Notes under the pieces: generated by a model | Database searches by the model: none | Told to the model about the DNA's origin: nothing | Seen by the model: only the letters and a program-made list of their open reading frames with translations | Made by a program: the position numbers and the translations under genes | NCBI GenBank assembly: GCA_046048875.1 | Contig: JBJOFG010000014.1 | Coordinates: 434,001 to 498,000, forward strand | Reading direction: 5' to 3' | Length of the DNA: 64,000 bases | From: CAIZGX01 sp046048875 | GTDB lineage: Bacteria; Bacteroidota; Bacteroidia; Flavobacteriales_D; Sanyastnellaceae | In this document: positions 8,688-19,700 of the stretch, piece by piece | How positions within the stretch are numbered: position 1 is the stretch's first letter | Layout: each line of letters starts with the position of its first letter

Positions 8688-11088
8688 GTGTTACGTTTCG
8701 ACCTGCGCCAGAAATATTCGAAGCGAATACACGGTAGTTTGAATCTAGAATATTTTCTAATCCCACCATCAACTGAACGTTTTCTTGCAATTGATAACTT
8801 GTTTTAGCATTTAACGTGTACCAAGCAGGCATTCCATCGGGTGTTGCATAATTTTCATTGTCTTCAGCATCCAAGCGGTAATCTTCAATTCGCTTCCACC
8901 CGTTGTACATCACAAAAAATTCTCCACGGAATTTTTGTTGTTGGTAGGTGATTCCAGTTCTTCCGTATACTGGAGGGATGTGATCCAGAGGAGTTTCTCC
9001 GTTGGTTGTTTGAATTCTACCGTAAGTGTAAACAACTGAAGATTGAATGCTGAAGTGATCGTTGATTTGAGAATTCAAAGATAGATTTCCACCATAGATG
9101 TATGCTTTGTCAGCGTTAATTGTTGTAAAAACAGGGCTTAATGTTCCATCGTAAAAAACTGAATCTTGTCCATTGAATTGCGCTTTTCCAGTTGTGAGCG
9201 CGTTTGTATATCGCATGTAATAACCGTTCAAAGCAAGTGAAGTATTCCTGTTGAATTTACGTTCAAGGGTAGCCTCGATATTTTTTACTTTTTCAGGTTT
9301 CAATTCGTTGTTCGGTACGATTAAATTTCCTGCGTTACTCTCAAAAACTTTTGAAAGATCGTCAACATTCGCTGCACGGAACCCAGTGCTTGCTAAAGCT
9401 GTGATGCGCCATTTGGGGTTTGGTGTCAGAACAATTCCAACGCTTCCGTTTACATTTCCGTTCGATTGGTTCACATTTGTGAATGGGAAATCAAAGAACG
9501 TTTTGTCGGTGAAAGATGCTGAAAGATTTACATGAGAATAGCGTATCCCAGCGTTGAGGGTTAGCTTCCGATTGACCTTATGAATGGTCGTTGCGTATGC
9601 TGATACACCGCTCATAGTTGAGCCGCCACTTGCATAGCGCGTGTCAAGTGGACTTTGATTTCCTGTGTAAATGTTTTCAGAATACGCAGTGCTTGTTACA
9701 TCGTTGAAATAATATTCAAAGCCGTATTGAATGGCTGTTGTTTCCTTCAACGTTTTTTTCGAGAAGTCGGCATTTATCGAATAAACTTTTACGTTTTCCA
9801 GTCGATTGTTCAGTGAAGGGCTATTGAATCTTCTGTCGTGTCTCGTCTGATCAATACTTTGCCATGCCAAGGTAATTCTTCCGGTGCTATATAAATGTTT
9901 TCCGTTGTTTAAAGTGGCGTGATAGGCCATCATAGCCCTTGTTTGAGGACCGTAATACCACTCAGCGAAGCGCGGGTTTTCTATTTCAACCTGTGTCAAT
10001 CGATCGTAACGAGGGACATTGTTTGTTGTTGAATATTGAAAATTCAAAGTATGTGTGAGCTTGTCGCTTTGCTTGAAAGAAATTTTTTCAAGGAAGTCAT
10101 ACTGTTTGTACCCTGAGCCAACTTGAACATTAGGGTTCGGATTAGTAATTACCGAGTCTCTGTTGTTTATTCGTTCAACATACCAAGGACGTGCTCCGAA
10201 AGTTGGATAGTGCGGATTTCGAATGTTGCCCTGTCTCAAGTCTCCGAAATTGTTGAATGTGAAAGCAGTAAATGTTGCGAATCGTGCAGTGCACGTTTCA
10301 AGATTAAGGTGCCCTGCGCTCTGGTTGGCGCTACTATATCTGAGCATAGCGCCTGCGCGAATGAGTCGGTCTCCTGAAGTAAAACGTGGAGCTCGTGTAT
10401 TGAAACTCATTACGCCTCCCAGTGCATCGGAACCATATGCGACTGCGCTTGGTCCATAAGCGATCTCTACGTTTTCCATAGCCAATGGATCAAGACTAAG
10501 AATATCCTGTAAATGTCCACCGCGATAGATGGCGTTATTCATACGAACGCCATCTACTACGTAAAGCACCTTGTTCGCCTCAAATCCACGAAGAATGGGT
10601 GAACCTCCTCCAAGCTGACTTTTCTGTATTAGAGCGGTGCCTGTTTGTGCAAGCAGATCAGCTGCGTTCGCGGGATTTATAAACTGAATGTCCTTGCGTT
10701 GTATCGAACTGATGGGTTGAGCCAAAAACTCAGTTTTGATTGCGGAGCGAGTGGCCGTGATAACCATTTGAGATAAGGTCACATTCGAACCAATAAGAAA
10801 AACATCCATGTCATCATATAATTCAGAGGTGGGAATGTATTTAGCTTCATATCCATTGGCTGTTATCATAAAACTTCCCTGATGTTTAGGAAGAAAAACA
10901 GCTCCTTCGTTATTTGTGATACCAATAAGTTCGTTTAGTTCAATGTTGTTTGCCGAAATATAAATTGAAGCACCAGGGATAGGCTCAAGGGTGGTTAAAT
11001 CCTTTACTCGAATGAGTTGCAAAGGTTGTGCGAAGGCGCTTATGACGCAAACAATGGTCAGGGCAGCGCACAGAAAAATATTTTTCAT
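8665..11088 (-). CDS. TonB-dependent outer-membrane receptor (HemR-like)
   Basis: 807 residues. Signal peptide MKNIFLCAALTIVCVISAFAQ, then a carboxypeptidase-like regulatory beta-sandwich (~22-105), a TonB-box-like segment (MVITATRS), a plug domain (~125-240; GGGSPILRGFEANKVLYVVDGVR, shortened here to its two ends GGGSPILRG and YVVDGVRMNNAIY), and a 22-strand barrel closing with LTLRGRF and a terminal Phe. The plug motifs and size are nearest to haem/haemoglobin/lactoferrin receptors, so haem or a metal complex is a plausible ligand, but siderophores or other substrates are possible. Upstream lies the three-copy 25-bp palindromic repeat and a gene for a membrane-anchored 178-aa protein, possibly cotranscribed. 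Confidence 0.9.
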   Translation of the reverse strand: MKNIFLCAALTIVCVISAFAQPLQLIRVKDLTTLEPIPGASIYISANNIELNELIGITNNEGAVFLPKHQGSFMITANGYEAKYIPTSELYDDMDVFLIGSNVTLSQMVITATRSAIKTEFLAQPISSIQRKDIQFINPANAADLLAQTGTALIQKSQLGGGSPILRGFEANKVLYVVDGVRMNNAIYRGGHLQDILSLDPLAMENVEIAYGPSAVAYGSDALGGVMSFNTRAPRFTSGDRLIRAGAMLRYSSANQSAGHLNLETCTARFATFTAFTFNNFGDLRQGNIRNPHYPTFGARPWYVERINNRDSVITNPNPNVQVGSGYKQYDFLEKISFKQSDKLTHTLNFQYSTTNNVPRYDRLTQVEIENPRFAEWYYGPQTRAMMAYHATLNNGKHLYSTGRITLAWQSIDQTRHDRRFNSPSLNNRLENVKVYSINADFSKKTLKETTAIQYGFEYYFNDVTSTAYSENIYTGNQSPLDTRYASGGSTMSGVSAYATTIHKVNRKLTLNAGIRYSHVNLSASFTDKTFFDFPFTNVNQSNGNVNGSVGIVLTPNPKWRITALASTGFRAANVDDLSKVFESNAGNLIVPNNELKPEKVKNIEATLERKFNRNTSLALNGYYMRYTNALTTGKAQFNGQDSVFYDGTLSPVFTTINADKAYIYGGNLSLNSQINDHFSIQSSVVYTYGRIQTTNGETPLDHIPPVYGRTGITYQQQKFRGEFFVMYNGWKRIEDYRLDAEDNENYATPDGMPAWYTLNAKTSYQLQENVQLMVGLENILDSNYRVFASNISGAGRNVTLTLRGRF

Positions 11089-11133
11089 TGTAAAATTTAT
11101 TTGTTAATCGTTGAATTCTGAGATGCGAAGAAG

Positions 11134-11202
11134 GGTTCCTGAGGAAGGATGCAAGCACGGTTCCAGGGGAAGGATGCAAGCAGGTTTCCATAGGAAAGTT
11201 GC
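11134..11202. repeat. Three phased 25-bp units each holding a TTCC-N3-GGAA palindrome
   Basis: TTCC-TGA-GGAA starts at 11136, TTCC-AGG-GGAA at 11161 and TTCC-ATA-GGAA at 11186: exactly 25 bp apart. Units 1 and 2 also share the 15-mer GGAAGGATGCAAGCA. The array sits 48-107 bp upstream of the TonB receptor start (minus strand) and just downstream of the 178-aa gene. It could be a multi-site operator for a dimeric regulator, a structured 5' leader of the receptor mRNA, or simply a decaying tandem duplication. Confidence 0.7.
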
Positions 11203-11221
11203 TTCTCAAAGAAAAGGAACG

Positions 11222-11758
11222 TTAACAATTGGGAGGAAGTTCGTTCAGTCGAACGTGAGGGGATGAAATAAAAAGTCGGTCCAGATTAAAATGCGACAAT
11301 TGACATTCGAGATTTGGAATGTGAATCGATTCGAAATCACAGACCCATTGCGATTGAAATTTGTAGAAGAAGTTAAGTTGCTCTTGCGTTTGTTTTTTGT
11401 CCGATGAATTTTTTACCAAGGATCGCACGAGGGCTTTGAGTTGGTTTTCTTCGGTGTCCAGGATAGCGAAAAGTGTTACTGAACCATCATTGTGAAACTC
11501 TTTTCGCGAGATGTCGTACATTTTTCCTTGGTAAAGAAACTCCCAGGGTTCAGGCCATTCGAGTTCTTGAAACTCTTGAGCTGAAAGGTGAATAGGAGTC
11601 AGCCGGTCCTCATCTATGTTCCCAAGCACAAGCGCTTTCATTTCTTTTTTAACTAGCCATAGTCTGTGTTGAAGCACCCAATAGCCAATACCACCTTGAG
11701 CCAAAAAGAGCACCAGCAGTAGCGCGAGGACAGAAGTTTTTAGACTTTGCTTTTTCAT
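11222..11758 (-). CDS. Hypothetical membrane-anchored periplasmic protein
   Basis: 178 residues with one N-terminal transmembrane or uncleaved signal segment (SVLALLLVLFLAQGGIGYWVL) and a polar domain predicted to face the periplasm. A segment EPWEFLYQGKMYDISRKEF and three cysteines in the C-terminal third (WVCDFE, NLECQL, final Cys) are the visible features. I do not recognise a named family. It is 133 bp upstream of the TonB receptor on the same strand, so it may be cotranscribed and accessory to uptake; this is inference from position only. Confidence 0.65.
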   Translation of the reverse strand: MKKQSLKTSVLALLLVLFLAQGGIGYWVLQHRLWLVKKEMKALVLGNIDEDRLTPIHLSAQEFQELEWPEPWEFLYQGKMYDISRKEFHNDGSVTLFAILDTEENQLKALVRSLVKNSSDKKQTQEQLNFFYKFQSQWVCDFESIHIPNLECQLSHFNLDRLFISSPHVRLNELPPNC

Positions 11759-11824
11759 GGCAGATACGAAAATAGTAACAAAGGATTATTTTCAGGTTGT
11801 TAAAAGGTATGAAAGATTTGAACG

Positions 11825-11854
11825 TTTGTTTTTCTTGTGATAACTCCTATATTG
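11825..11854 (+). promoter_or_regulatory. Candidate promoter of the collagen-like lipoprotein gene
   Basis: TTTG at 11825-11828 and TATATTG at 11848-11854 with 19 bases between them, close to the Bacteroidota -33/-7 arrangement (the -7 box lacks one T). It would give a leader of about 60 bases before the ATG at 11921. Confidence 0.45.
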
Positions 11855-11920
11855 CAATCCAATGGCGGAACCGAAAAGCCAACTAAAAAATAGAGTAGGG
11901 CCAAACCAAATTATTTTAAA

Positions 11921-12382
11921 ATGAAAAAGTTACTTTTTTCTATGGTAGCTATCGCTACACTTGCATTAACTTCATGCTCTAAAGAAGGACCTGCAGGACC
12001 TGCAGGACCTGCAGGAGACGATGGAAGTTTTACAACTTACACCTTCACTTCTGCTGCTGCAGATTGGGCTGCCGGGAACTATGTGGAGTACCCATGTTCA
12101 ATTATTACACAGGATGTAATGGACAAAGGTATTGCATTGGTTTACGTTCAAGATGAATACGGTTATTGGAATCCATGTCCAAGTTCTTGGCACCCGATTT
12201 CTGGTTATTCTTATGTTTATGATGCTACTGCAGGTGGCGTAGTTGGATTAGATGTTTCAACAACTCCAACATTGGATTACCAAGTTCGTGTAGTAACCAT
12301 GCATGAGAAGACGGCTTCAAGTATTTCAAACATTGAAACATTGCGTTACGATGAGTTAATGAATAAATTGAACTCTAAGTAA
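11921..12382 (+). CDS. Lipoprotein with short collagen-like (GPA)n segment
   Basis: 153 residues. Signal peptide with lipobox LALTSC, so Cys19 is the likely lipidated residue. Directly after it comes a collagen-like tract SKEGPAGPAGPAGDDG encoded by three perfect copies of the 9-mer GGACCTGCA. The remaining ~115 residues form a single domain rich in Tyr, Trp and Gly (WAAGNYVEYPC, WNPCPSSWHP) with two cysteines. Similar lipoproteins with a Gly-X-Y stretch before a small beta domain are widespread in Bacteroidota; their role is unknown. It is a stand-alone gene with a terminator shared with the convergent RlpA-like gene. Confidence 0.8.
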   Translation: MKKLLFSMVAIATLALTSCSKEGPAGPAGPAGDDGSFTTYTFTSAAADWAAGNYVEYPCSIITQDVMDKGIALVYVQDEYGYWNPCPSSWHPISGYSYVYDATAGGVVGLDVSTTPTLDYQVRVVTMHEKTASSISNIETLRYDELMNKLNSK

Positions 12383-12402
12383 TAAGTAGAGGCTTATTGG
12401 GT

Positions 12403-12424
12403 AAAGGGCGCTTCGGCGCCTTTT
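12403..12424. terminator. Bidirectional terminator with TTCG tetraloop
   Basis: Stem AAAGGGCGC / GCGCCTTT with a C(TTCG)G tetraloop at 12411-12416, T-rich on the plus side and A-rich on the other. It lies between the convergent lipoprotein and RlpA-like genes, touching the end of the latter. Confidence 0.85.
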
Positions 12425-12842
12425 ATTTTTTCTTAGATTTTGTTTTTAGTTCAATCAAAGATTTGAATTCCTCAGGGACGTCAGACTCGGGGACAATTTC
12501 CAAAGTGACCTGGGTAATCCCGCTACGAACGAAATTAAGTTTTTCTGCAGCAATAAGTGCGAGGTCAATCGAGCGTTTCGATGATTTCGGAAGGCGATCG
12601 TTTACGCGAACGTATACCACGTTGTTGTTTTTGATGCATGTAACTTTGAGCCATGTCCCAAAGGGAAGTGATTTGTGGGCGCAGGTGTATTTCTTTTGAC
12701 GGAAAATCTCACCATTTGAAGTTCCGTGTCCCTCGAATTTATTATGGTAATAGGAAGCCTTGCCAGTTTCTGTTTGAGCTGAAACGTTCAAACAAAAGAG
12801 AAGTAGTATTAGCCCTAAGGTCTGCTGAAGTAGCTTTTTCAT
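12423..12842 (-). CDS. RlpA-like double-psi beta-barrel protein
   Basis: About 139 residues from the ATG at 12842 (an in-frame ATG three codons upstream is less likely because the signal peptide MKKLLQQTLGLILLLFCLNVSAQ begins here). The mature part is one double-psi beta-barrel domain: GKASYYHNKFEGHGTSNGE, AHKSLPFGTWLKVTC, VRVNDRLP, SIDLALIAAEKL. These match the RlpA/septal lytic transglycosylase-like family, which acts on or binds peptidoglycan. It lacks an SPOR domain. The short size is common in Bacteroidota homologues. Confidence 0.88.
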   Translation of the reverse strand: MKKLLQQTLGLILLLFCLNVSAQTETGKASYYHNKFEGHGTSNGEIFRQKKYTCAHKSLPFGTWLKVTCIKNNNVVYVRVNDRLPKSSKRSIDLALIAAEKLNFVRSGITQVTLEIVPESDVPEEFKSLIELKTKSKKK

Positions 12843-12892
12843 AGATAGCAATTTACGAAAAACCCATTATATTCGCTTAAATCTTAACCAAA

Positions 12893-13567
12893 ATGAGAAG
12901 ACTGCCTGTTATAGGACTGTTTGTTCTTATCCTGTTTTTGCCGATCGTTTCATCATCGCAGATTAAGCGTATGGATGGGTTGTTGTCGGCGGGAGTGAGT
13001 TACAATTTGTTCAATTTCACTGCTGACATTAGTGCTTTAGCCGATTCGAGTGCAACGGTGAGTAAGTCGTTCTATCCATCGTTAAGTTTTGCTGGCGATT
13101 TTTCCTTAACGAAGGGGTCGAGAAAAAAGTGGCGAGTGATATTTGGATTTAGTTATACGAATCAGGCCTTGAGTGTGAATGCTACGGATTACAGGTATGT
13201 CGATCAGATGGGAGATTTAGCGGTTGATCCTTACGTGACTTGGTCTATTAACAAGAGCACTGCCGGTGCTCGTTTGTTGTTTTCGTATAACATTCAGCAC
13301 ATGAAGAAGCGGAAGATTTTCGGATTCAAGAAGACCAGCTGTTTGTTGTACACAGGAATTAGCACGAATATCAATTGGTATGGCATTCGCGAGAATACGG
13401 CAGATGTGAACTTTGACAAGAAGTCGTTTGGTACGAGGCTCACCGATTATCAATTGGTGGCATTGGGGTTTACGGGGTTTCCTTATCGCAAGAAGGTGGG
13501 AGTGAATTGTGAGTTGGCGTGGGGTGGACCCTACTTTGTGAAAGCGGGTGTTGTTATTGGATTGTAA
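12893..13567 (+). CDS. Hypothetical secreted protein, likely outer-membrane beta-barrel
   Basis: 224 residues. Signal peptide MRRLPVIGLFVLILFLPIVSSSQ followed by alternating amphipathic strands (LLSAGVSYNLFNF, VIFGFSYTNQALSV, GARLLFSYNIQ, KKVGVNCELAWG, VKAGVVIGL) that fit a small outer-membrane barrel. I do not recognise a named family. A TATATTCG element at 12868-12875, 17 bases before the ATG, may be its -7 box. It stands alone before the tRNA gene. Confidence 0.6.
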   Translation: MRRLPVIGLFVLILFLPIVSSSQIKRMDGLLSAGVSYNLFNFTADISALADSSATVSKSFYPSLSFAGDFSLTKGSRKKWRVIFGFSYTNQALSVNATDYRYVDQMGDLAVDPYVTWSINKSTAGARLLFSYNIQHMKKRKIFGFKKTSCLLYTGISTNINWYGIRENTADVNFDKKSFGTRLTDYQLVALGFTGFPYRKKVGVNCELAWGGPYFVKAGVVIGL

Positions 13568-13585
13568 TTTTTTTTCTTGGAATAC

Positions 13586-13615
13586 TTGCGAGAGAGCAAA
13601 AAGGTGGTATATTTG
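13586..13615 (+). promoter_or_regulatory. Promoter of tRNA-Glu
   Basis: TTG at 13586-13588 and a perfect TATATTTG at 13608-13615, separated by 19 bases: a textbook Bacteroidota sigma-ABfr-type promoter, 18 bases before the tRNA 5' end. Confidence 0.75.
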
Positions 13616-13633
13616 CACCCACAAATCCCAAAC

Positions 13634-13705
13634 GGCCCGTTCGTCTAGGGGTTAGGACAGCAGATTTTCATTCTGTAAACAGGGGTTCGATTCCCCTACG
13701 GGCTA
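13634..13705 (+). tRNA. tRNA-Glu (anticodon UUC)
   Basis: Cloverleaf found by eye: acceptor GGCCCGT pairs with ACGGGCT (one G-U), D-arm at 13643-13658, anticodon stem GCAGA/TCTGT with loop TTTTCAT giving anticodon TTC at 13667-13669, T-arm AGGGG-TTCGATT-CCCCT. CCA is not encoded. A terminator hairpin follows directly. Confidence 0.95.
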
Positions 13706-13710
13706 CGAAG

Positions 13711-13740
13711 AAAACCCTCAACGAAAGTTGAGGGTTTTTT
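13711..13740 (+). terminator. Terminator after tRNA-Glu (copy 1 of a duplicated hairpin)
   Basis: Stem AAAACCCTCAAC, loop GAAA, stem GTTGAGGGTTTT, followed by more T. The same 30 bases recur at 24962-24991 behind the giant adhesin and its small partner. Confidence 0.9.
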
Positions 13741-13757
13741 TATTGTTTGTATATTCG
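13728..13757 (+). promoter_or_regulatory. Candidate promoter of the giant adhesin gene
   Basis: TTG at 13728-13730 and TATATTCG at 13750-13757 with 19 bases between, 21 bases before the ATG. The -33 element lies in the 3' arm of the tRNA terminator hairpin. Confidence 0.45.
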
Positions 13758-13778
13758 CGCCACTAAAAAATTGATTTC

Positions 13779-16700
13779 ATGTATTTTAACAAACTTCTCG
13801 TTGCTCTTTTGGTTCTTGTTTCAGTTACTGCAAAGGCGCAAACTCTTACTCTAAGCTCAAGTGGAGAAACAGGCACTTCAGGTGCAAACTGGAGTAGTTC
13901 AGGATCGAATCCTGTAGTTATATCGGCAACGGGTAATGCAAATGTTAACACCTCAGTTATCGAGTCCTATTTAAATAGTGGAATAAGTGTGACCGTTCAA
14001 TGCATTGTAAGTAATGGTGAAGTTGTGGTTGGTTCACCCTTGACTAAAATTTCAGGAGGAGATGCTACCCTTTCTTTTCGAGCAGACAAGCGTTTTACAA
14101 GCACTGTTGCAATTACTTCAAGTTCATCGAAACTGAATCTTGTTTTATGGAGTGATTACAACAACAGTAATGTTGGTGGTGTCGGAGTGTCTGGATCGAT
14201 AACTACAAACGGAGGTCACTTTTGGGCCGGAGGGAGTTCAACCTCGGGAGGTAGTTATACTTGGAATGGATTGACGGTAGGCAATGGGCCTTCTGTTGGT
14301 TCATCCTCAGCAAATCACTACGCCATGGATTTTTTTGCAACCTCAGTGACCACGGGAGGCGGAGATATCTTACTTTGGGCCGGTACCGGAAACGGTTCTA
14401 CTTTGGATGGTATTGGACTTCAAAACAACCCTCAGCTTAATGCGGGTTCTGGAAACGTAACTTTGATTACAAGACAATTTATTAACACGAGCAATACGCT
14501 TTCTGTGACTTCTACAGGTAAATTAACCCTTGCAACAGATTCTAGTAATCCGTGGACAAGTGATTTTAATTGGGCAACAACTACTTCAGGTCCAAATGTC
14601 ACGTTGACATCGGCATTGGGTCAGCCTTTGCAGATCAATAATTTTTCCTCACTTGGAGGTCTTTCATTAGGTGTTTATGATGGATATGGAAGTTCATTTA
14701 ATTATACCAATTCTCAAAATGTCAATATAAATAGTTCGATAAATATACCCGGCCCTATAAACGTTTTTGGTGGCGCAATCAATTTGGGAACTGGTGTAGA
14801 AGTTTTCGCGAGTACCGCTAATGGTAGTCTTAATTTTCAAGGAAAAGGCGGGTTTTCTACGATTGCAACTTCGGGATCTACAAGAGGTAAATTAATGACG
14901 ACTGGTGGTGGTGACATTACAATAAATGCAGATGCCGACAACAATAATTCAGGTACATTGGACATAGACTGGCTCACCATCGATGGTGGAACTGGAGATA
15001 TTTTATTAGAAAGTTCCGCTTTATCTTGGAATACAAGTGCTCAAGTTACCTTACCAGAGTTTTACTCGAATTCAGGTACTTTAACAATTCGAAATGTGAG
15101 TAGTTCTAGTCATGCATTCAGTACAAATTGGATTGCTATGTTCGGCACGTACAGCGGAATTACATTCGGAAGAGATGGAAGTACTGAGTCAATCCTCTTC
15201 ACACCGTGCACGGTATGTGATATTTCAGCATTAAACTATGGGTCTACTGCGTTTCAAATTGCCGGTCCTATCTCAGGATTCGGCGGAAGCATTAATGTCA
15301 ACATGAATCTTACTTCAACGATTTTTGGTGCTGACATCTTATTGAAATCAGCGAAAACAATCATTGTTGAAGAAAATAAAACCATAAGAACGAACAACGG
15401 CGATATCACCTTTTGGTCAAATTCAGACGGAATAGCGAATTCCACGGATGGTGATTTCATTGGTTTGAATCAAGGTGTTACCTTGAATTCAGCAAACGGT
15501 TTGACGAATCAAACCTCTGGAGGAGGAACCATTACAATAGCTGGTGGTACCACGAGTCAGACCTTGGCTTCGGGAACAGTTGTCCCCACTGGATATGCCT
15601 ATTCAAATAGAACAGCAGTGTGGGGAGATCATGCGCCCTCTGCAGTAACTTTTGGTCGTTACGCGGCGACCGCAACCTATATTAATTCTCTGAATATTTA
15701 TAGTGGAGGTGGAGATGTGGTTATTAAAGGTCAATCGGCAAATGCTGTCCCTGGTTTTGCTTGGTACAGAGGATTCACTGGAGCAACCCAAAACATTAAC
15801 TCGGGAGCTGGTACTATTACTATTATTGGAGATAATACGTCAACAGGTCATGGCATTGAGTTATCATACTACAACTCTACATCGGTTGGTCCAACCATTA
15901 CTTCATCCAACACAACAAATTCTGCCATTACGGTTACTGGTGCAACCTCATCAACGGGCACGGTAGCTGGATATCAGGGGTCTGCTACTTTTGTTGCCGA
16001 TGCGGCAGGAGGTGGAATTTCGATATCGGGACAAACAGCCAATGTTAGCACGTATGGTGCTATTGAAGCGAGCGCGCTATATGCATATGCATTAAGTGGT
16101 CCGATTACTTTAATTGCTAACGGGGGGACAGGTCTTAAAACTGGCGGAGTGCTTGGTAAGGGAACACTGCCCAGTAGTAGCAGTAACATAACACTTCGAA
16201 GCAATAGCTTTGGACTCTATAACTCTGAAACGCTTCAAACTACAGGAACGCTAACCGTTGAGCCTTTGGGAACAAGCTTTGCAAGCTCGTTAACTTTTCC
16301 AATGACGAATTTAACTGTTCCGAATACATTGACAGGTTTAACAGTTGGTAAGTCTGGCAATACGGCTGATATTACACTTTCAACTTCACAGTCCGTAGCA
16401 GGTCCGATTTCAGTTTATGGTGGAACAATTACTCAAAGTGCTGCATATACAACAACTGTGAATACTGGGCATATCAATTTCATTGGTACGGGTAGTGTGC
16501 TCATGAGTGCCAATATTTCTACTTCAGGAGGTTCATTGGTTGTTTGGTCAGACAAAGATGGAAATGCTGATGGTAGAGTAAGTTTTCCTTCCAGCGTTAC
16601 AACGAGTGGTGGAAATATTTACGTTGGTGGTGGATCAAGTTCTGAGACTGTATCTGGTTTAACAGTTCCAACGGGTTATTCAGCTTCTTCCAATGCAAGT

Positions 16701-19700
16701 TTCAATGGTATTGCATTATTCTCAACGACTGTCAATTCAGGAGGGGGAGCCATTCGCATGAAAGGTACTGTAAATGCTGTTGATGGCTCCAATGCTGGTA
16801 TTCAAGTGCATGGAAGCACATCTATCAGTTCTGGTGCTGGAGCATTGTCGCTATACGGACAAAGAACGGGTAACCCACACATGTCAGCGGGTCTTTTCAT
16901 TGGTACCACCATAGATTTATCTACTTCAACAGGTAATGTAAGTATTTCTTCCACAACCGGAGATATATATTTAGAAGGGACATCAGCAAGTATTACATCT
17001 GGTTATTCTTGGTGTCATGGGTTGGCCATCGTTGAATATGCTGGAGACGATGTAACAATTTCAAGCACTACAGGAAATATTAACTTAACGGGCAATGCTA
17101 CAAGTGCAGCATTGCAAGCAGGTGAAGCTGTTGGTTTTGTGATCCAGTCGAGTAGTACTGCAAGCTTAACGAGAATTAATACCGATGGGGGTGCTTTGGA
17201 AATTAATGGTATCAGTGGAAATACCGCAGGTGATTTTGGTGCAAGTTATCGCGCGCAGAACGTATCAGGCAATATTTCGTTCGGCGATGCGAATACCGGT
17301 GATGTTACATTGAGATTTGGTTCTTTATCAACCTCGAATGCAGCTAATACGGGAACAATTTCCATTCAAAATTTAGGAAATTGCGTTTTTGAAGGTGTTA
17401 GCGGCGCACCATTTGCAAGTGCTGTAAGTATTACATCAGAGTTTTCAATTGCATCTACAGCGACTAGTTTACGTGTTGGTAGTACCACCAATAATCAAAA
17501 CGTGACGTTGGCTCCTGCTGTTTCGGTTGCGGGACCAATAACTGTGTATGGAGGAACTATTGAAGTTAATCAAAATCTGACAAGTACCCTTAGTGGTTCT
17601 GCCATCTTATTGCAAGCTACAGGAGCTGTTAGTTTAGCAGCGAGCAGGACAATTCAAAGTAACACGGGAAATATTACTGTCCGCTCTAATTCTGCTGGGG
17701 CGGTATTGAGTGCTGCTTCATCGGTTATCTTGAATAGTGGAAGTACTCTCAATTCTCAAGGTGGGAATATCACAATCGGGGGAAATTATACTGGTGTTCA
17801 AGGTTCAGGATTATACGCTGTAAGCTCAAACTCTCCTGCTGTTTTAATTAATGGAGCGACTATAACCGCTGCAGGTGGTAATATAAAAATATACGGAAAG
17901 TGCAGTGGAAGTTATGATGATGGAATAAGACTAGTGGGCACTTTAAATACTACAGGTGCGGGTAATATTGAGCTTTACGGGGAGGCTCATGGGGGTAACA
18001 ATGGCACAGATTATTTTGGAGGAATAACATTTGGATCCAGCGCTGGCTCTACCGTTGAAACTGAAAATGGAAATCTTATTTTGAATGGTTATTTAACCAA
18101 TACACAAAGTAACTCAACGGGTGCTATCAATTTTTATCGCAACAATGGTAGCACTGGTCAAACCCGTCATATCAATCTTTTGTCTAAAACAGGAAACGTA
18201 ACAGTTACTGCTGACAATGGTACCACCGGTGCTTATGGCATTGGTCATTCAAGTTGGGGTAATGTGTATGTGGGGTCACCTGCAAGTGGTTGGACAGCCA
18301 CTGGTAATGTTGAATTTAACTACCCGAGACTTGTTAATGCCGGATATAATGGTATTCGAGTTAAAACTACAGGTGCTGTCACTTATCAGCCGATTGGATC
18401 GAGTTTTTCATTGGCTCAAGTATTTCCAGCTAACAGCTATTATGTTTTGGCAGATGGTGCATCTAGTCTTACAATTGGGAAATCGAGCAATACAGCAAAC
18501 ATTGAGATTGCCTCAGCTCTTTCGATTGCTGGCCCAATAGCTGTGTACGGAGGTTTGCTAGAAATCGATGACGATATTGCTTCAACTGCAGGAGGTAATA
18601 TCACACTTTCAGGCTCAAATGGTTTCTATACATCAGGTTCAAGCGCTATTCAAAGAGATATAACGACTTCTGGGGGTAATATCCTAGTAGAAGCCGATTC
18701 AGATAGTAATGGTTCTGGTGTACTTAACCTCGACTATATGCTCATGAATGCAGGTAGTGGAACTACAACTATTCGAGGTGAGCTTATGACCTTTAATACA
18801 GGCAATGACACAGAAAGACCATGGATTAGTGGAACGGGTATTGCAACCATTGAATCGAATGATACTGATTTTGGTCAGGAGATACATTTGGAATGGTTTA
18901 AACTTGCGACAGGGTTGGGAGGATTGAACTTCGGAAAAACCACGAATACAAGGAACATGTATTTCAATTCAGCGGCTGCATTGTCTTTCGTTGGTCCGGT
19001 GAATGTAACAGGAGCTGCAATAGCCTTCAGCACTGCGCTTACTGTTACGAACGATAACTTATCTGTCAAAGCCTCAGGTGCTGTAACTCAAACAGCATCA
19101 ATTTCAGCTATAGGAATTTCATTAAGTGGTGCGGGATCTTTTACACTGTCGAACACTTCAAATAATTTTGGAACTCTTGCTGCGGGCACTTCATCATCCC
19201 GCATTGGTGCTTTAAGCTTGACTGATGCTTCCGGAGGTTTGACTATTGGAACTGTGGGAAGTATAAGTGGTATTTACTCGAGTGGCTTGGTTTCTGTTGA
19301 AACCTTGACAGGGAACATTAGTTTAACACAACCTGTTTCAACCACCAACACCACCTCAAGTGCCTTGATTATAAACAGCGGAAAAAGTTCTGCTATTGAC
19401 GCAAGCGAAGGAGGTGACATTATTGTAACTGGCAGTCCAACAATTACTGTCGGTACAGGCGGTATTGCTAAGCTGTTCAGTGGAATGGAATCGAACAGTA
19501 CAGGTCTAACTACCCTTGTGGGTGGTTCATCCAATGTGCGCACGGGTTACGATGAAACTTCTTCTAGCTTCAGTCCAACCCTTAGTGCAAACAACGCCTA
19601 TGCAATTTACAGAGCTTTGGAAGGAGAAGGGGATATAACCATTGTAACTTCAGGAGGTCATGCCGAGGGTACAAGTTGGACCTACTCGAATGGTGTAATC

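Noticed and set aside
11134..11202. Phased repeats as a replication-origin iteron array
   Set aside because: No rep, dnaA or partition gene lies nearby and only three short units exist; a regulatory or neutral repeat is more likely.
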